Shown here: positions 42,727 through 52,031 of the stretch, piece by piece
Position numbering within the stretch: the stretch's first letter is position 1
How the letters are laid out: each line of letters opens with the position of its first letter
Assembly (NCBI RefSeq): GCF_019131995.1
Contig: NZ_JAHONA010000008.1
Coordinates: 23,824 to 87,823 of the forward strand
Direction: 5' to 3'
DNA length: 64,000 nt
DNA from: Collinsella aerofaciens
GTDB lineage: Bacteria > Actinomycetota > Coriobacteriia > Coriobacteriales > Coriobacteriaceae
The notes under the pieces: generated by a model
Databases searched by the model: none
What the model was told of the DNA's origin: nothing
The model's input: the letters and a program-made list of their open reading frames with translations, nothing else
Position numbers and translations under genes: made by a program

Positions 42727-43500
42727 ATGGGCAACTTGAACAATGGCGCGCTCGAGCGCAACGACTCACGTCGCGTGGCACTGGTCACGGGCGGCTCGCG
42801 GGGTATCGGCCGCGCCTGCGCTATCGGTCTGGCGGAGGATGGCTACGATATCGCCGTCGTCTATGCCGGCAGCGTCGATGCGGCGCGCGAGACGTGCGAC
42901 GCCTGCGAGGCGGCTGGCGCCACGGCGCGCTCATATCAATGCGACGTGGCCGACCCCGCTGCCGTCAACGCGTGCGTGGAAGCGGTCCTCAACGACTTTG
43001 ACTCCATTTGGGCGCTCGTCAACAACGCTGGCATCACCCGCGATGGCCTGCTCATGCGCATGGGCGATGACGCCTTCGATCGCGTGCTCGATGTCAACCT
43101 TAAAGGAACGTTTAACACGACGCGCGCGCTCACCAAGACCTTTATGCGCCAGCGCGGCGGCTGCGTCGTCAACATGAGCTCGGTTGTGGGCCTGATGGGC
43201 AATGCCGGGCAGGCCAACTACGCTGCCTCCAAGGCGGGCGTGATCGGCCTGACCAAGGCGGTGGCGCGCGAGCTTGCGCCCCGCGGTGTACGAGTGAACG
43301 CGGTCGCCCCCGGGTTTGTCGAGACAGATATGACGGCAAAGCTCTCGGAGAAGATGCGTACGGTAACCGAGGAGCAGATTCCCCTTAAGCGCATGGCGCG
43401 CCCCGAGGAAGTGGCCGGCGTGGTGCGCTTTTTGGCGAGCGATGCGGCTTCCTACATTACGGGCGAGGTTGTACGCGTTGACGGCGGAATGGCGATGTAG
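42727..43500 (+). CDS. fabG: 3-oxoacyl-ACP reductase
   Basis: 257 residues. Rossmann motif TGGSRGIG (21-28), NNAG, catalytic S152, Y165 and K169 (SSVVG, YAASK), and a C-terminal VDGGMAM. NADPH-dependent. CGAAAGGA precedes the ATG. Confidence 0.96.
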   Translation: MGNLNNGALERNDSRRVALVTGGSRGIGRACAIGLAEDGYDIAVVYAGSVDAARETCDACEAAGATARSYQCDVADPAAVNACVEAVLNDFDSIWALVNNAGITRDGLLMRMGDDAFDRVLDVNLKGTFNTTRALTKTFMRQRGGCVVNMSSVVGLMGNAGQANYAASKAGVIGLTKAVARELAPRGVRVNAVAPGFVETDMTAKLSEKMRTVTEEQIPLKRMARPEEVAGVVRFLASDAASYITGEVVRVDGGMAM

Positions 43501-43539
43501 AAATCAGGGCCGAAGAACGGCTTGGATGAGGAGACCATG

Positions 43540-44787
43540 ATGGAACAGAGAGTTGCAATCACCGGTATCGGTGCCGTGTCGCCGCTCGGCAACACCGCGC
43601 TTGCCACCTGGGCGGCAATGTGCGCTGGCACGTGCGGCATCGGCCCGATTACGCACTTCGATACCGATGCATTTGCCGTCAAGGTGGCGGCCGAGGTCAA
43701 GGGCTTTGACGGCAACGAGTACTTTGGCAAGCGTGACGCCAAGCATCTGGACCCCTGCGTTCAGTTTGCGATGGCGGCTTCGGACGAGGCAATGCACGAT
43801 GCGGGCTTTGATGTCGAAGGCGCCATCGATCGCGAGCGCCTGGGCGTCTACGTGGGCTCGGGCGTGGGCGGCATGACGACGCTCGTCGATAACGTCCATA
43901 CGATTGCCGACCGTGGGCCCCGCCGCGCATCGCCTTACATGATCGCGATGATGATCCCCAACATGGCATCGGGCAACATCGCAATCCGTCACAAAGCAAA
44001 GGGGCCGACCCTGCCCGTGGTGACCGCGTGCGCCACCTCGGCCCATGCGGTGGGCGAGGCGTTCCGCGCCATCAAGCACGGCTATGCCGACGCGATCCTC
44101 GCGGGCGGCGCCGAGGCTGCAATTATCCCCGATGCCGTTGCGGGCTTTACGTCCTGCCGCGCATTGACCACCAACCCCGATCCCGCGACGGCCTGCCGCC
44201 CGTTCGATGCAGACCGCGACGGCTTTGTGATGGGCGAGGGCGCCTGCGTGCTCGTGCTCGAGAGCATGGAACATGCGCAGACGCGCGGCGCGCACATTTA
44301 TGCCGAGGTCGTGGGCTACGGCAACACCGATGATGCCTATCACATCACGAGCCCTGATCCCGAGGCTGCCGGCATTGCCCGCGCGATATCGCTGGCGGTG
44401 ACCGAGGGCGACGTCAAGCCATCCGAGGGTCTCTACATCAATGCCCACGGCACATCGACCAAGCTCAACGATTCGTCCGAGACGGCGGGCATTAAGCGTG
44501 CGCTCGGCGAGGACGCGGCGCGCGCCGCGCACGTCTCGTCGACTAAGTCGATGACCGGCCACATGATCGGTGCCACGGGCGCCATCGAGGTCATGGCCTG
44601 CGCCATGGCGCTCGAGCAGGGCGTGGTGCCGCCGACCATTAACTACCGCACGCCCGATCCCGCCTGCGATCTTGACTACACGCCCAATCGCGCAGTTCGC
44701 GCCGACCTTACCTGGGCGCTTTCGACCAACCTAGGCTTTGGCGGGCACAACGCCGCCATTGCGCTGCGTAGATATACGAGGAGCTAG
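43540..44787 (+). CDS. fabF: 3-oxoacyl-ACP synthase II
   Basis: 415 residues from the second of two adjacent ATGs (GAGGAG six bases before it). C164 (VTACATSAHA), H303 (NAHGTST), K336 and H341 (STKSMTGHMIGATGAIE). Performs the elongation condensation. Starts 39 bases after fabG. Confidence 0.96.
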   Translation: MEQRVAITGIGAVSPLGNTALATWAAMCAGTCGIGPITHFDTDAFAVKVAAEVKGFDGNEYFGKRDAKHLDPCVQFAMAASDEAMHDAGFDVEGAIDRERLGVYVGSGVGGMTTLVDNVHTIADRGPRRASPYMIAMMIPNMASGNIAIRHKAKGPTLPVVTACATSAHAVGEAFRAIKHGYADAILAGGAEAAIIPDAVAGFTSCRALTTNPDPATACRPFDADRDGFVMGEGACVLVLESMEHAQTRGAHIYAEVVGYGNTDDAYHITSPDPEAAGIARAISLAVTEGDVKPSEGLYINAHGTSTKLNDSSETAGIKRALGEDAARAAHVSSTKSMTGHMIGATGAIEVMACAMALEQGVVPPTINYRTPDPACDLDYTPNRAVRADLTWALSTNLGFGGHNAAIALRRYTRS

Positions 44788-44790
44788 AGC

Positions 44791-45264
44791 ATGGATTCCA
44801 AAAGACTTGCCGAGATAGCCGATGTGATGGAGGACCGCGGCCTCACGCGCGTGCGCGTTGAGGAGCCCGATGGCACCGCGGTCGAACTCGAGCGCGCGAG
44901 CGCCGCACAGCCGGTTGCCGTGCCCATGCCCATGCCGAGCGCTATGGCCGCTCCAGTTGCAGCCCCCACAGTCGCGCCTGCCGCACCGGAGCCCGCCGCG
45001 CAGACACCTGCCGCCGCACCGGAGCCCAAGGGCACCGAGGTGACCGCTCCCATGGTCGGCGTTTTCTATGCTGCCCCGGCGCCGGGCGACGAGCCATTTG
45101 TGCACGTGGGCTCCAAGGTCAAGGCTGGCGAGACCCTTTGCATCATCGAGGCCATGAAGGTTCTCAACGAGGTGACGGCAGAGGCGGATGGCGAGGTGCT
45201 CGAGATCTGCGTGGCCGACGGCGACCTCGTGGAGTTCGGCAGCTGCCTCATGAGGATCGGATAG
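44791..45264 (+). CDS. accB: Biotin carboxyl carrier protein of acetyl-CoA carboxylase
   Basis: 157 residues. Alanine/proline-rich linker (about 37-80), then the biotinyl domain with K123 in EAMKVLNEV (valine after the lysine instead of methionine). Substrate of the divergent birA product. Confidence 0.96.
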   Translation: MDSKRLAEIADVMEDRGLTRVRVEEPDGTAVELERASAAQPVAVPMPMPSAMAAPVAAPTVAPAAPEPAAQTPAAAPEPKGTEVTAPMVGVFYAAPAPGDEPFVHVGSKVKAGETLCIIEAMKVLNEVTAEADGEVLEICVADGDLVEFGSCLMRIG

Positions 45265-45273
45265 GTGATATCC

Positions 45274-45696
45274 ATGAACAAAGAAGAGCTTAAAGAACTG
45301 TTGCCGCATCGCGAGCCGATGCTTTTGCTCGACGAAGCCGAGCTGGTGGGCGACGAGGCCCACGGCAAGATCACGATTACGGGCGACGAATACTTTTTGC
45401 AGGGGCATTTTCCGGAAAACCCGGTGGTCCCCGGCGTGATCCAGTGCGAGATGCTCGCCCAAAACTGCTGCGTGCTGCTGATGGGCGATGAGGAGGCGCG
45501 CGGCGCGACGCCGTTCTACACGAGTCTGGACAAGGTGCGCTTTAAGCGTCCGGTGCGCCCGGGCGACACGGTGGATCTGGTGTGCTCCATCACGCGTGCG
45601 CGCGGGCCGTTCCGCTTTGCGACGGGTACCGCGAGCGTCAACGGTGAGGTTTGCTGCCGCGCTGATATGTCTTTTGCACTCATGCACGAAAGTTAA
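45274..45696 (+). CDS. fabZ: 3-hydroxyacyl-ACP dehydratase
   Basis: 140 residues from MNKEELKELLPHREPMLLLD (TAGGTGA upstream). Hot-dog fold with catalytic H45 (GHFPENPVVPGV) and E59 (QCEMLAQ). The only dehydratase in the operon; no FabA or FabM here. Confidence 0.96.
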   Translation: MNKEELKELLPHREPMLLLDEAELVGDEAHGKITITGDEYFLQGHFPENPVVPGVIQCEMLAQNCCVLLMGDEEARGATPFYTSLDKVRFKRPVRPGDTVDLVCSITRARGPFRFATGTASVNGEVCCRADMSFALMHES

Positions 45697-45706
45697 GGAA
45701 GGCTCC

Positions 45707-47050
45707 ATGTTCGACAAAGTGCTCATCGCCAACCGCGGCGAAGTTGCGGTCCGTGTTATCCGCGCGTGCCGCGATATGGGCATCAAGACCGTCGCCGTTT
45801 ATTCCACGGCCGATGCGGACGCGCTGCACGTGCAGCTTGCCGACGAGGCGTATTGCATCGGCGGCCCGCGTCTTGCCGAGAGCTACCTCAACGACGATGC
45901 CGTGCTCACCTGTGCCGTAAAGTCGGGAGCTAAGGCAATTCATCCCGGCTATGGCTTCTTTTCCGAGAAGGCGAGCTTCGTGCGCGACTGCGACAAGTAT
46001 GGCCTGGCGTTTGTCGGTCCTTCGGCCGAGGTGATCGACAGCATGGGCGACAAGGACGCCGCACGTCGAACGGCTGCCGCGGCGGGCGTGCCCATCGTGC
46101 CGGGCTGCGATTTGCTCAAAAGTCCCGAGGAGGCGACGGCCGAGGCCGAGCGCATTGGCTGCCCCGTGCTCATCAAGGCGCGTGCAGGTGGCGGCGGTCG
46201 CGGTATTCGCAAGGTCGAGCGCGTGGAAGATGCGGCAAAGGCGTTCATCGAGGCGCGTGCCGAGGGCGAGGCCGTCTTTGGCGACGGCGAGTGCTACATG
46301 GAGAAGTTCGTCGCGCCGGCGCACCACGTTGAGGTGCAGATTATGGCCGATAAGCAGGGCCATGTGTTTTCGCTCGGCGAGCGCGAGTGCTCGGTGCAGC
46401 GTCGCAATCAAAAGCTGATCGAGGAGAGCCCTGCGCCGTGCCTCGACGGACACGACGACATTCGTGCTCGCATGCACAAGGCAGCGCGTGACTTGGCTCG
46501 TGCCGTCGGCTACGAAGGGGCCGGTACCATCGAGTTTTTGTACTCAGATGACGGCAATTTTTACTTTATGGAAATGAACACGCGCTTGCAGGTGGAGCAT
46601 CCGGTTACGGAGTTTGTGACCGATACCGACCTGGTTAAGTGGCAGCTGCGCGTGGCTGCCGGCCAGCCTCTGCCTTTTGAGCGGGAGGACATGCCGGTCC
46701 GCAACCACGCCATGGAGTGCCGCATTAATGCCGAAACGCCGGACTTTCTGCCGTCATGCGGAACGGTCACCGCGTTGCGTGTGCCGGGTGGTCCGCGCGT
46801 ACGCTGGGATTCCGCCATGTTTACCGGTGCGAAAGTTCCGCCGTACTACGACTCTATGCTCGGCAAGCTCATCGTGTGTGCGCCCACGCGTGACGGCGCC
46901 ATTCGCAAGATGCGCTCGGCCCTGGGCGAGCTCGTGATCGAGGGCGTGAGCGAAAACAGCGAGCTTCAGCTCGACGTGCTGGCAAACGACGAGTTCTTGT
47001 CGGGCATGTATCACACCGATCTGATGGGGCATCTCTATGCTGATGAATAG
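45707..47050 (+). CDS. accC: Biotin carboxylase of acetyl-CoA carboxylase
   Basis: 447 residues from MFDKVLIANRGEVAVRVIRAC (AAGGAAGG upstream). ATP-grasp fold: KARAGGGGRGIRKV, EKFVAPAHHVEVQIMAD, ECSVQRRNQKLIEESP, EMNTRLQVEHPVTE. Carboxylates AccB-bound biotin. Its stop lies inside the start of accDA. Confidence 0.97.
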   Translation: MFDKVLIANRGEVAVRVIRACRDMGIKTVAVYSTADADALHVQLADEAYCIGGPRLAESYLNDDAVLTCAVKSGAKAIHPGYGFFSEKASFVRDCDKYGLAFVGPSAEVIDSMGDKDAARRTAAAAGVPIVPGCDLLKSPEEATAEAERIGCPVLIKARAGGGGRGIRKVERVEDAAKAFIEARAEGEAVFGDGECYMEKFVAPAHHVEVQIMADKQGHVFSLGERECSVQRRNQKLIEESPAPCLDGHDDIRARMHKAARDLARAVGYEGAGTIEFLYSDDGNFYFMEMNTRLQVEHPVTEFVTDTDLVKWQLRVAAGQPLPFEREDMPVRNHAMECRINAETPDFLPSCGTVTALRVPGGPRVRWDSAMFTGAKVPPYYDSMLGKLIVCAPTRDGAIRKMRSALGELVIEGVSENSELQLDVLANDEFLSGMYHTDLMGHLYADE

Positions 47051-48761
47051 AAAAGCGAAGACGGTCAACGTTCTCGAGGGGCCGATGACCGAGTCGTGCG
47101 CCGAGTTTCCCGCGCGCCACGTGTTTATCAAGTGCCCGGAGTGTCGCCGTGTGATCGATGAGGCGCGCCTGCACGACAACCTCGAGGTCTGCCCTCGTTG
47201 CGGCAAACATTTTCGCGTGAGCGGTCGCGCGCGCATGCGCATGACGGTCGACGAGGGCACGTTTGAGGAATGGGATGCCAATCTGGCGTCGGAAGACTTC
47301 CTCTCGTTTCCCGGCTATGCCGACAAGCTCAAGAGCGTGAGCGAGCGTTCGGGCGAGCGCGATGCCGTTGTGTGCGGCAGGGGCAAAATCTGCGGTTGCG
47401 ATACCGCGCTCTTCTTTATGGACGCCAACTTTATGATGGGCTCGATGGGCTCCGTGGTGGGCGAGAAGATTTGCCGCACGTTTGAGCGCGCGATCGAGCT
47501 GGGACTGCCGGTCGTTGGCTTTACCGTGTCGGGCGGCGCCCGCATGCAGGAGGGCGTGACCTCGCTCATGCAGATGGCCAAGATCTCTGCAGCCGTTAGG
47601 CGCCACAGCGAGGCGGGCGGTCTGTACATCACGGTGCTCACCGACCCTACGACCGGTGGCGTGACCGCGAGCTTTGCCATGGAGGGCGATATTATCCTGG
47701 CCGAGCCCGATGCCCTGACGGCATTTGCCGGCCCGCGCGTGATCGAGCAGAACATGCACAAGCGCCTGCCCAAGGGATTCCAGCGCTCCGAGTTTTTGCT
47801 GGAGCACGGCTTTTGCGATGCCGTTGTTCCGCGTGGCGAGATTGCGCTCACGGTAGGCGAGCTGCTGGCGCTGCACGAAGGGCACGCGCCCGGCCTGGGG
47901 GCACCGCATGAGATCGTGCATACGGGTCGCCGCGGCAAAAAGCTGGGACACTTGTTCAAGCGCTCGGCCGCACCAAAAACCGCGCTCGAGATTGTCAAGC
48001 AGACCCGCTCGGCAGATCGCGCCACGGCAGGCGAGATGATCTCGCTGGGCCTGGATGGATTTGTGGAGCTGCACGGCGACCGCTACTTTGGCGACGACGC
48101 TGCTGTGGTGGCTGGCATTGGCTGGAAAGACGGACGCCCCGTAACGGTCATCGCCATCGAGCGCGGCACCACGACCAAAGAGCGCATGCGTCGCAACTTT
48201 GGTATGGCACATCCCGAGGGCTACCGCAAAGCGCGTCGCCTGATGCGCCAGGCCGAAAAGTTTGGTCGACCGGTTCTGTGCCTGGTCGATACTTCGGGCG
48301 CGTTTTGCGGCATCGGTGCCGAGGAACGCGGCCAGGGTGAGGCGATTGCCCAGAACCTCATGGAGATGAGCGGCCTTAAGACGCCGATTGTCTCGGTGGT
48401 GACAGGCGAGGGCGGCTCTGGTGGCGCGCTGGCGCTGTCCGTGGCCGACCGCATCCTGATGCTCTCGAGCTCGGCCTATTCGGTCGTGAGCCCCGAGGCC
48501 TGTGCGTCGATCCTGTGGAAGGATACCGAGCGCGCGAATGAGGCCGCCGAGGCGCTTAAGCTCACGGCCCCCGATCTGCTGGCGCTCGGCATCATTGACG
48601 GCATTGTTGACGATAAGGGCCTGTCGCATGAGGAGATCGCCGGTGCCGTCATGTCCTCGGCATTTGATGCCTTCGATGCGCTTGGGCAGCTCGACGACGC
48701 GACCCTCACAAACCTCCGCTACGAAAAGTACCGCGCAATCGGTCAGTACCGCACGATGTGA
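47037..48761 (+). CDS. accDA: Acetyl-CoA carboxylase carboxyltransferase, beta-alpha fusion
   Basis: 574 residues. The first half is AccD: zinc ribbon CPECRRVIDEARLHDNLEVCPRCG, then the crotonase fold with GSMGSVVGEKI and GGARMQEG. The second half is AccA: FVELHGDRYFGDDAAVVAGIG, LVDTSGAFCGIGAEERGQGEAIA and VVTGEGGSGGALAL. The join is near residue 300. In most bacteria these are two proteins forming an alpha2beta2 enzyme. It transfers the carboxyl from biotin to acetyl-CoA. It overlaps accC by 14 bases; the start could also be the ATG two codons later. Confidence 0.95.
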   Translation: MLMNRKAKTVNVLEGPMTESCAEFPARHVFIKCPECRRVIDEARLHDNLEVCPRCGKHFRVSGRARMRMTVDEGTFEEWDANLASEDFLSFPGYADKLKSVSERSGERDAVVCGRGKICGCDTALFFMDANFMMGSMGSVVGEKICRTFERAIELGLPVVGFTVSGGARMQEGVTSLMQMAKISAAVRRHSEAGGLYITVLTDPTTGGVTASFAMEGDIILAEPDALTAFAGPRVIEQNMHKRLPKGFQRSEFLLEHGFCDAVVPRGEIALTVGELLALHEGHAPGLGAPHEIVHTGRRGKKLGHLFKRSAAPKTALEIVKQTRSADRATAGEMISLGLDGFVELHGDRYFGDDAAVVAGIGWKDGRPVTVIAIERGTTTKERMRRNFGMAHPEGYRKARRLMRQAEKFGRPVLCLVDTSGAFCGIGAEERGQGEAIAQNLMEMSGLKTPIVSVVTGEGGSGGALALSVADRILMLSSSAYSVVSPEACASILWKDTERANEAAEALKLTAPDLLALGIIDGIVDDKGLSHEEIAGAVMSSAFDAFDALGQLDDATLTNLRYEKYRAIGQYRTM

Positions 48762-48801
48762 CAAAGGGACAGCCCGCATGTCATATTGGGAAAGGCGTTC
48801 C

Positions 48802-50016
48802 ATGCTACAAGTTTCTAACACCTCGTTTACAACGTCGGTTTCATCAAACGCCATGGCCGTGGTCGATTATCTGTCCAAAAGCATGATGTCGGCGCTGCCG
48901 TTTATTGTCTGCGCGGCGTTGTTCCGCACCGTCGCCGTCATTATGGGCGAAGGCATGCTGGGCCTGTGGTCTGCCGATTCCGAAATCTATCGCCTGTTCT
49001 ACAGTTGGCTCTATAACGCCGGCTACTACTTTTTGCCCATCTATCTTGGTTGGGCGGCCGCCCGCCAGCTCGGTTGCTCGGAGCAGCTGGGTATGATGCT
49101 GGGCGGCGTATTGATTGCGCCCGATCTGCTCAAGCTCGTCGATGCCGCATCGACGACGGGGGCATCGATGACTTCCGTGTATGGTCTGCTTCCCGCGCCG
49201 GTCAACGATTACACGACGACTGTTATTCCAGTTCTCATCTCGGTGCCCGTGCTATGGCGAGTGGAGTGTTTCTTTCAGCGCGTTATCCCTAAGGCCGTGG
49301 CGTTTTCGTTTGTTCCGTTTGCGACCATGCTTGTCATGGTTCCGGTTTCGCTGTGTATTACGGCACCGGCGGGCAGCTATCTGGGCATGCTGTTGGGCCA
49401 GCTTATGTTTATGCTTGGCAATTCCGGTGGCATCGTGTCGCTGCTCACGCTCATGGGGCTTGCTGCGGGCTGGGAGTTCCTAAAGATCGCCGGCGTCAGC
49501 AACGTTGTCCTATCGCTCGCCTATGCGCAGTTTATGAGTGTGGGAACGGATTCGTGCATCCTGATCGCCGCGACGATGGCAACGTTCGCCGTTTGGGGCA
49601 TGCCCTTTGGCGCGTCGCTTCGCGTTGCGGATAAGGACGAGAAGGCGCTCATGCTGGGCTATTCAATCTCGGGTGTTCTTGGCGGCGTAAGCGAGCCGGC
49701 GCTGTACGGTTGCGGCTTTAAATATGGCAGGTGCCTGACGTGCATGGCCATTGGCGGCGCCGTCGGAGGCCTTGTTGCGGCCGTGGGCCACGTTACGGCC
49801 TATACCATCGGCATGACGAATGTCCTTATGGTCATTGGCTTTGCCACGGGCGGCATCTCGAACCTGCTGTGGTGCTGCGCTGCCGGCGGTGTGGCATTTG
49901 CGGTGTCTGCGGCGCTGAGCTACTGCTTTGGCGTGGTGCCGGCGAAGGGACAGACGACGGGGGACGGAGCCGATTCACCCGAAACCTCGAAGAGCGTGGC
50001 CGAAGTAAGCGCGTAA
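48802..50016 (+). CDS. PTS EIIC permease, glucose/beta-glucoside superfamily
   Basis: 404 residues with about ten membrane segments; AAAGG precedes this ATG by 6 bases, while an ATG at 48778 (AAGGGA upstream) is an alternative. IVCAALFRTVAVIMGEG, YLGWAAARQLGCSEQLGMMLGGVL and GVLGGVSEPALYGCGFKY are typical of glucose-superfamily IIC domains. There is no IIB or IIA domain, so it must borrow these. It follows accDA by 40 bases without a terminator and may be part of that transcript. Confidence 0.88.
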   Translation: MLQVSNTSFTTSVSSNAMAVVDYLSKSMMSALPFIVCAALFRTVAVIMGEGMLGLWSADSEIYRLFYSWLYNAGYYFLPIYLGWAAARQLGCSEQLGMMLGGVLIAPDLLKLVDAASTTGASMTSVYGLLPAPVNDYTTTVIPVLISVPVLWRVECFFQRVIPKAVAFSFVPFATMLVMVPVSLCITAPAGSYLGMLLGQLMFMLGNSGGIVSLLTLMGLAAGWEFLKIAGVSNVVLSLAYAQFMSVGTDSCILIAATMATFAVWGMPFGASLRVADKDEKALMLGYSISGVLGGVSEPALYGCGFKYGRCLTCMAIGGAVGGLVAAVGHVTAYTIGMTNVLMVIGFATGGISNLLWCCAAGGVAFAVSAALSYCFGVVPAKGQTTGDGADSPETSKSVAEVSA

Positions 50017-50054
50017 ACCTGTGCGACACAAGGACGATTCCTTTGCCATATTCC

Positions 50055-50088
50055 AAGGCCGTGGCCCGTGTGGGTTGTGGCCTTTTTT
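50055..50088 (+). terminator. Intrinsic terminator after EIIC
   Basis: AAGGCCGTGGCCC pairs with GGGTTGTGGCCTT using several G.T pairs, then TTTTTG. Confidence 0.8.
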
Positions 50089-50163
50089 GTATCTGAAGGA
50101 CAAAGTGGCTACACTACAATCCGTTTGAGCAATAGATATATATAGGCAGTACCGTGGGGGCTG

Positions 50164-51324
50164 ATGAAGATGGTCGAGTGGATCGTTCGTCGTGCGCAGG
50201 GCGACCGTGCGCGCGTGGGCACGTTGACGGGCATGGTGTGTATTCTCGCTAATGTTGCGCTTTGTGCTGCGAAGGGCGCAATTGGTGTGCTGTCGGGATC
50301 GGTTTCGATTGTGGCGGATGCCATGAACAACCTGTCCGATGCCAGCTCGAATATCGTGAGCGTGCTGGGCTTTAAGCTGGCGAGCAAGCCGGCCGACCCC
50401 GAGCATCCTTACGGCCACGGTCGCTACGAGTATCTCTCGGGTTTGGTCGTGGCGGCGCTCGTGCTGCTTATTGGCATCGAACTGGTGAAGTCCTCGGTGG
50501 AGCGTATTGTCAACCCGGAGCCTGTCGAGTTCTCGCTTGCCCTGGTGGCAGTCCTGGCACTTTCGATGGTTGTAAAGCTGTGGATGGCGGCCCTCAACCA
50601 AAAGCTCGGCGATCGCATTGAGTCCGAGACGCTGCATGCGACCGCGCAGGATTCCAAGAACGATGTCCTTGCCACAGGCGCCGTGCTGGCATGTGCGATT
50701 GTTTCGCAGGTGACGCACATCAATCTTGACGCATGGGTTGGCCTTGCCGTTGGCGCCTATATTGGCTGGAGCGGCCTTGAACTTATTCAAGATACGGTAA
50801 GCCCGCTTTTGGGCCAGTCACCCGATCCTAAGCTGGTCAAGCACATTCGAGACAAGATCATGAGCTATCCCGGCGTTTTGGGCGTTCACGATTTGATGGT
50901 TCACGACTACGGCCCGGGCAGGAAGTTTGCAAGTGCGCACGCCGAGATGGCGGCCGAGGCCAGCCCGCTGGAAAGTCACGACACGCTCGATAACATCGAG
51001 CAGTCGTTTAGGAACGAAGACGGCATGATTGTCACACTTCACTACGACCCCATCGTGACCGATGACCCCAAGCTGGCGAGCATGCGCCTGCGTATCAACG
51101 CAATGGCTCAGGAGATCGATAACCGCCTCTCGATTCATGATCTACGCTGTGTGCCGGGTCCTACGCACACCAACGTGATCTTTGACTGCGTGCGTCCCTC
51201 GGATCTGCAGATGAGTGCCGAAGACGTAAAGCACGCGCTGGCACAACGGGTCGAATCGGAATATCCCAAGTCGATTGCCAAGATTACGATCGACGAAGAC
51301 TACGTAGGGCATACCCACGAGTAA
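50164..51324 (+). CDS. Cation diffusion facilitator (metal exporter)
   Basis: 386 residues. Six helices; metal-site motifs SIVADAMNNLSDASSNIV and HPYGHGRYEYLSGL (first and second half of site A: D and N on helix 2, H and D-type on helix 5 with QDSKNDVLATGAV). A cytoplasmic dimerisation domain follows (PGVLGVHDLMVHDYGPGRKFASAHAEM) plus an extra 90-residue C-terminal extension. Exports Zn2+ or Mn2+ in exchange for protons; metal not assignable. Confidence 0.92.
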   Translation: MKMVEWIVRRAQGDRARVGTLTGMVCILANVALCAAKGAIGVLSGSVSIVADAMNNLSDASSNIVSVLGFKLASKPADPEHPYGHGRYEYLSGLVVAALVLLIGIELVKSSVERIVNPEPVEFSLALVAVLALSMVVKLWMAALNQKLGDRIESETLHATAQDSKNDVLATGAVLACAIVSQVTHINLDAWVGLAVGAYIGWSGLELIQDTVSPLLGQSPDPKLVKHIRDKIMSYPGVLGVHDLMVHDYGPGRKFASAHAEMAAEASPLESHDTLDNIEQSFRNEDGMIVTLHYDPIVTDDPKLASMRLRINAMAQEIDNRLSIHDLRCVPGPTHTNVIFDCVRPSDLQMSAEDVKHALAQRVESEYPKSIAKITIDEDYVGHTHE

Positions 51325-51363
51325 GGCTGTGCCGGCAAAGCAGGTTATGCAGAAGGGGAGAGC

Positions 51364-51984
51364 ATGAAGAAGCTGTATCTACTCCGCCACGGTCAGACGG
51401 AGTTCAACGTCAAAAAGCTGGTCCAGGGCCGCTGCGATTCACCGCTCACCGACCTGGGCCGCAAACAAGCGGGAATGGCTGCCGCATGGCTCAAGAGCCA
51501 CGACGTTGTCCCCGACAAAGTGGTCTCTTCGCCCTTAGGCCGAGCCATGGACACAGCTCAGCTCGTCGCAACCGAACTCCTTGGCCCGGACGCAGCAGTC
51601 GAGCCCTGCGAAGGCATCATCGAGCGCTGCTACGGCACCTTCGAAGAAGGCCCCCACGACGCGCTACCCACCGACGTCTGGGACCCCGGCGAGGATTTAG
51701 TCCCCTTTGGAGGGGAGGGAAGCCAAGCTCTACAAGCTCGCATGGTAAGCACCCTTACCAATCTCATGGGCATTGATAGCGTCAAAACCCTTCTTGCAGT
51801 AAGCCACGGCAGCGCCAGCCGCCAATTCATCAAAGCCACCACTCCAGAGGGCTTTGAGCTCCCAGCAAAACTCCCCAACTGCGCCATCATGATCTTCGGT
51901 TTTGAGGATTCGCAAGAAGAATGCGACGCGTCCCAAGGTAAGTTCACCTTGCAGCAAATCATCGATCCCCAGCAAAGTCTATAG
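51364..51984 (+). CDS. Histidine phosphatase (phosphoglycerate-mutase-like)
   Basis: 206 residues. LLRHGQTEFNVKKLVQGRCDSPLTDLG has H9, the phosphorylated histidine; VSSPLGRAMDTAQL, ERCYGTFEEG and VSHGSASRQF complete the site. Substrate unknown. Codon use becomes A/T-ended after about 51470 (GCA, CTA, TTA, GGA), unlike neighbours. A decayed copy of its last third lies at 63418-63567, making it the left border of the accessory island. Confidence 0.9.
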   Translation: MKKLYLLRHGQTEFNVKKLVQGRCDSPLTDLGRKQAGMAAAWLKSHDVVPDKVVSSPLGRAMDTAQLVATELLGPDAAVEPCEGIIERCYGTFEEGPHDALPTDVWDPGEDLVPFGGEGSQALQARMVSTLTNLMGIDSVKTLLAVSHGSASRQFIKATTPEGFELPAKLPNCAIMIFGFEDSQEECDASQGKFTLQQIIDPQQSL

Positions 51985-52031
51985 CCTGAGCGAGCAAAGT
52001 TAAGCAGACATCAACGTGTCGTCTCCCGAGC
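51982..52031 (+). repeat. 50-bp direct repeat, left copy
   Basis: From the phosphatase stop codon through GTGTCGTCTCCCGAGC. It differs by one base from 63565-63614. The sequence identity here is higher than in the adjacent coding fragments, as for an attachment-site core or a conserved gene start. Confidence 0.85.

Noticed and set aside
48502..48801. Long N-terminal extension of the PTS EIIC frame
   Set aside because: The upstream 100 codons overlap accDA in another frame and show arginine/serine-rich shadow composition; the real start is at 48802 or 48778.
46869..48854. A 661-codon minus-strand frame opposite accDA
   Set aside because: Histidine/arginine-rich antisense translation of a clear carboxyltransferase gene.
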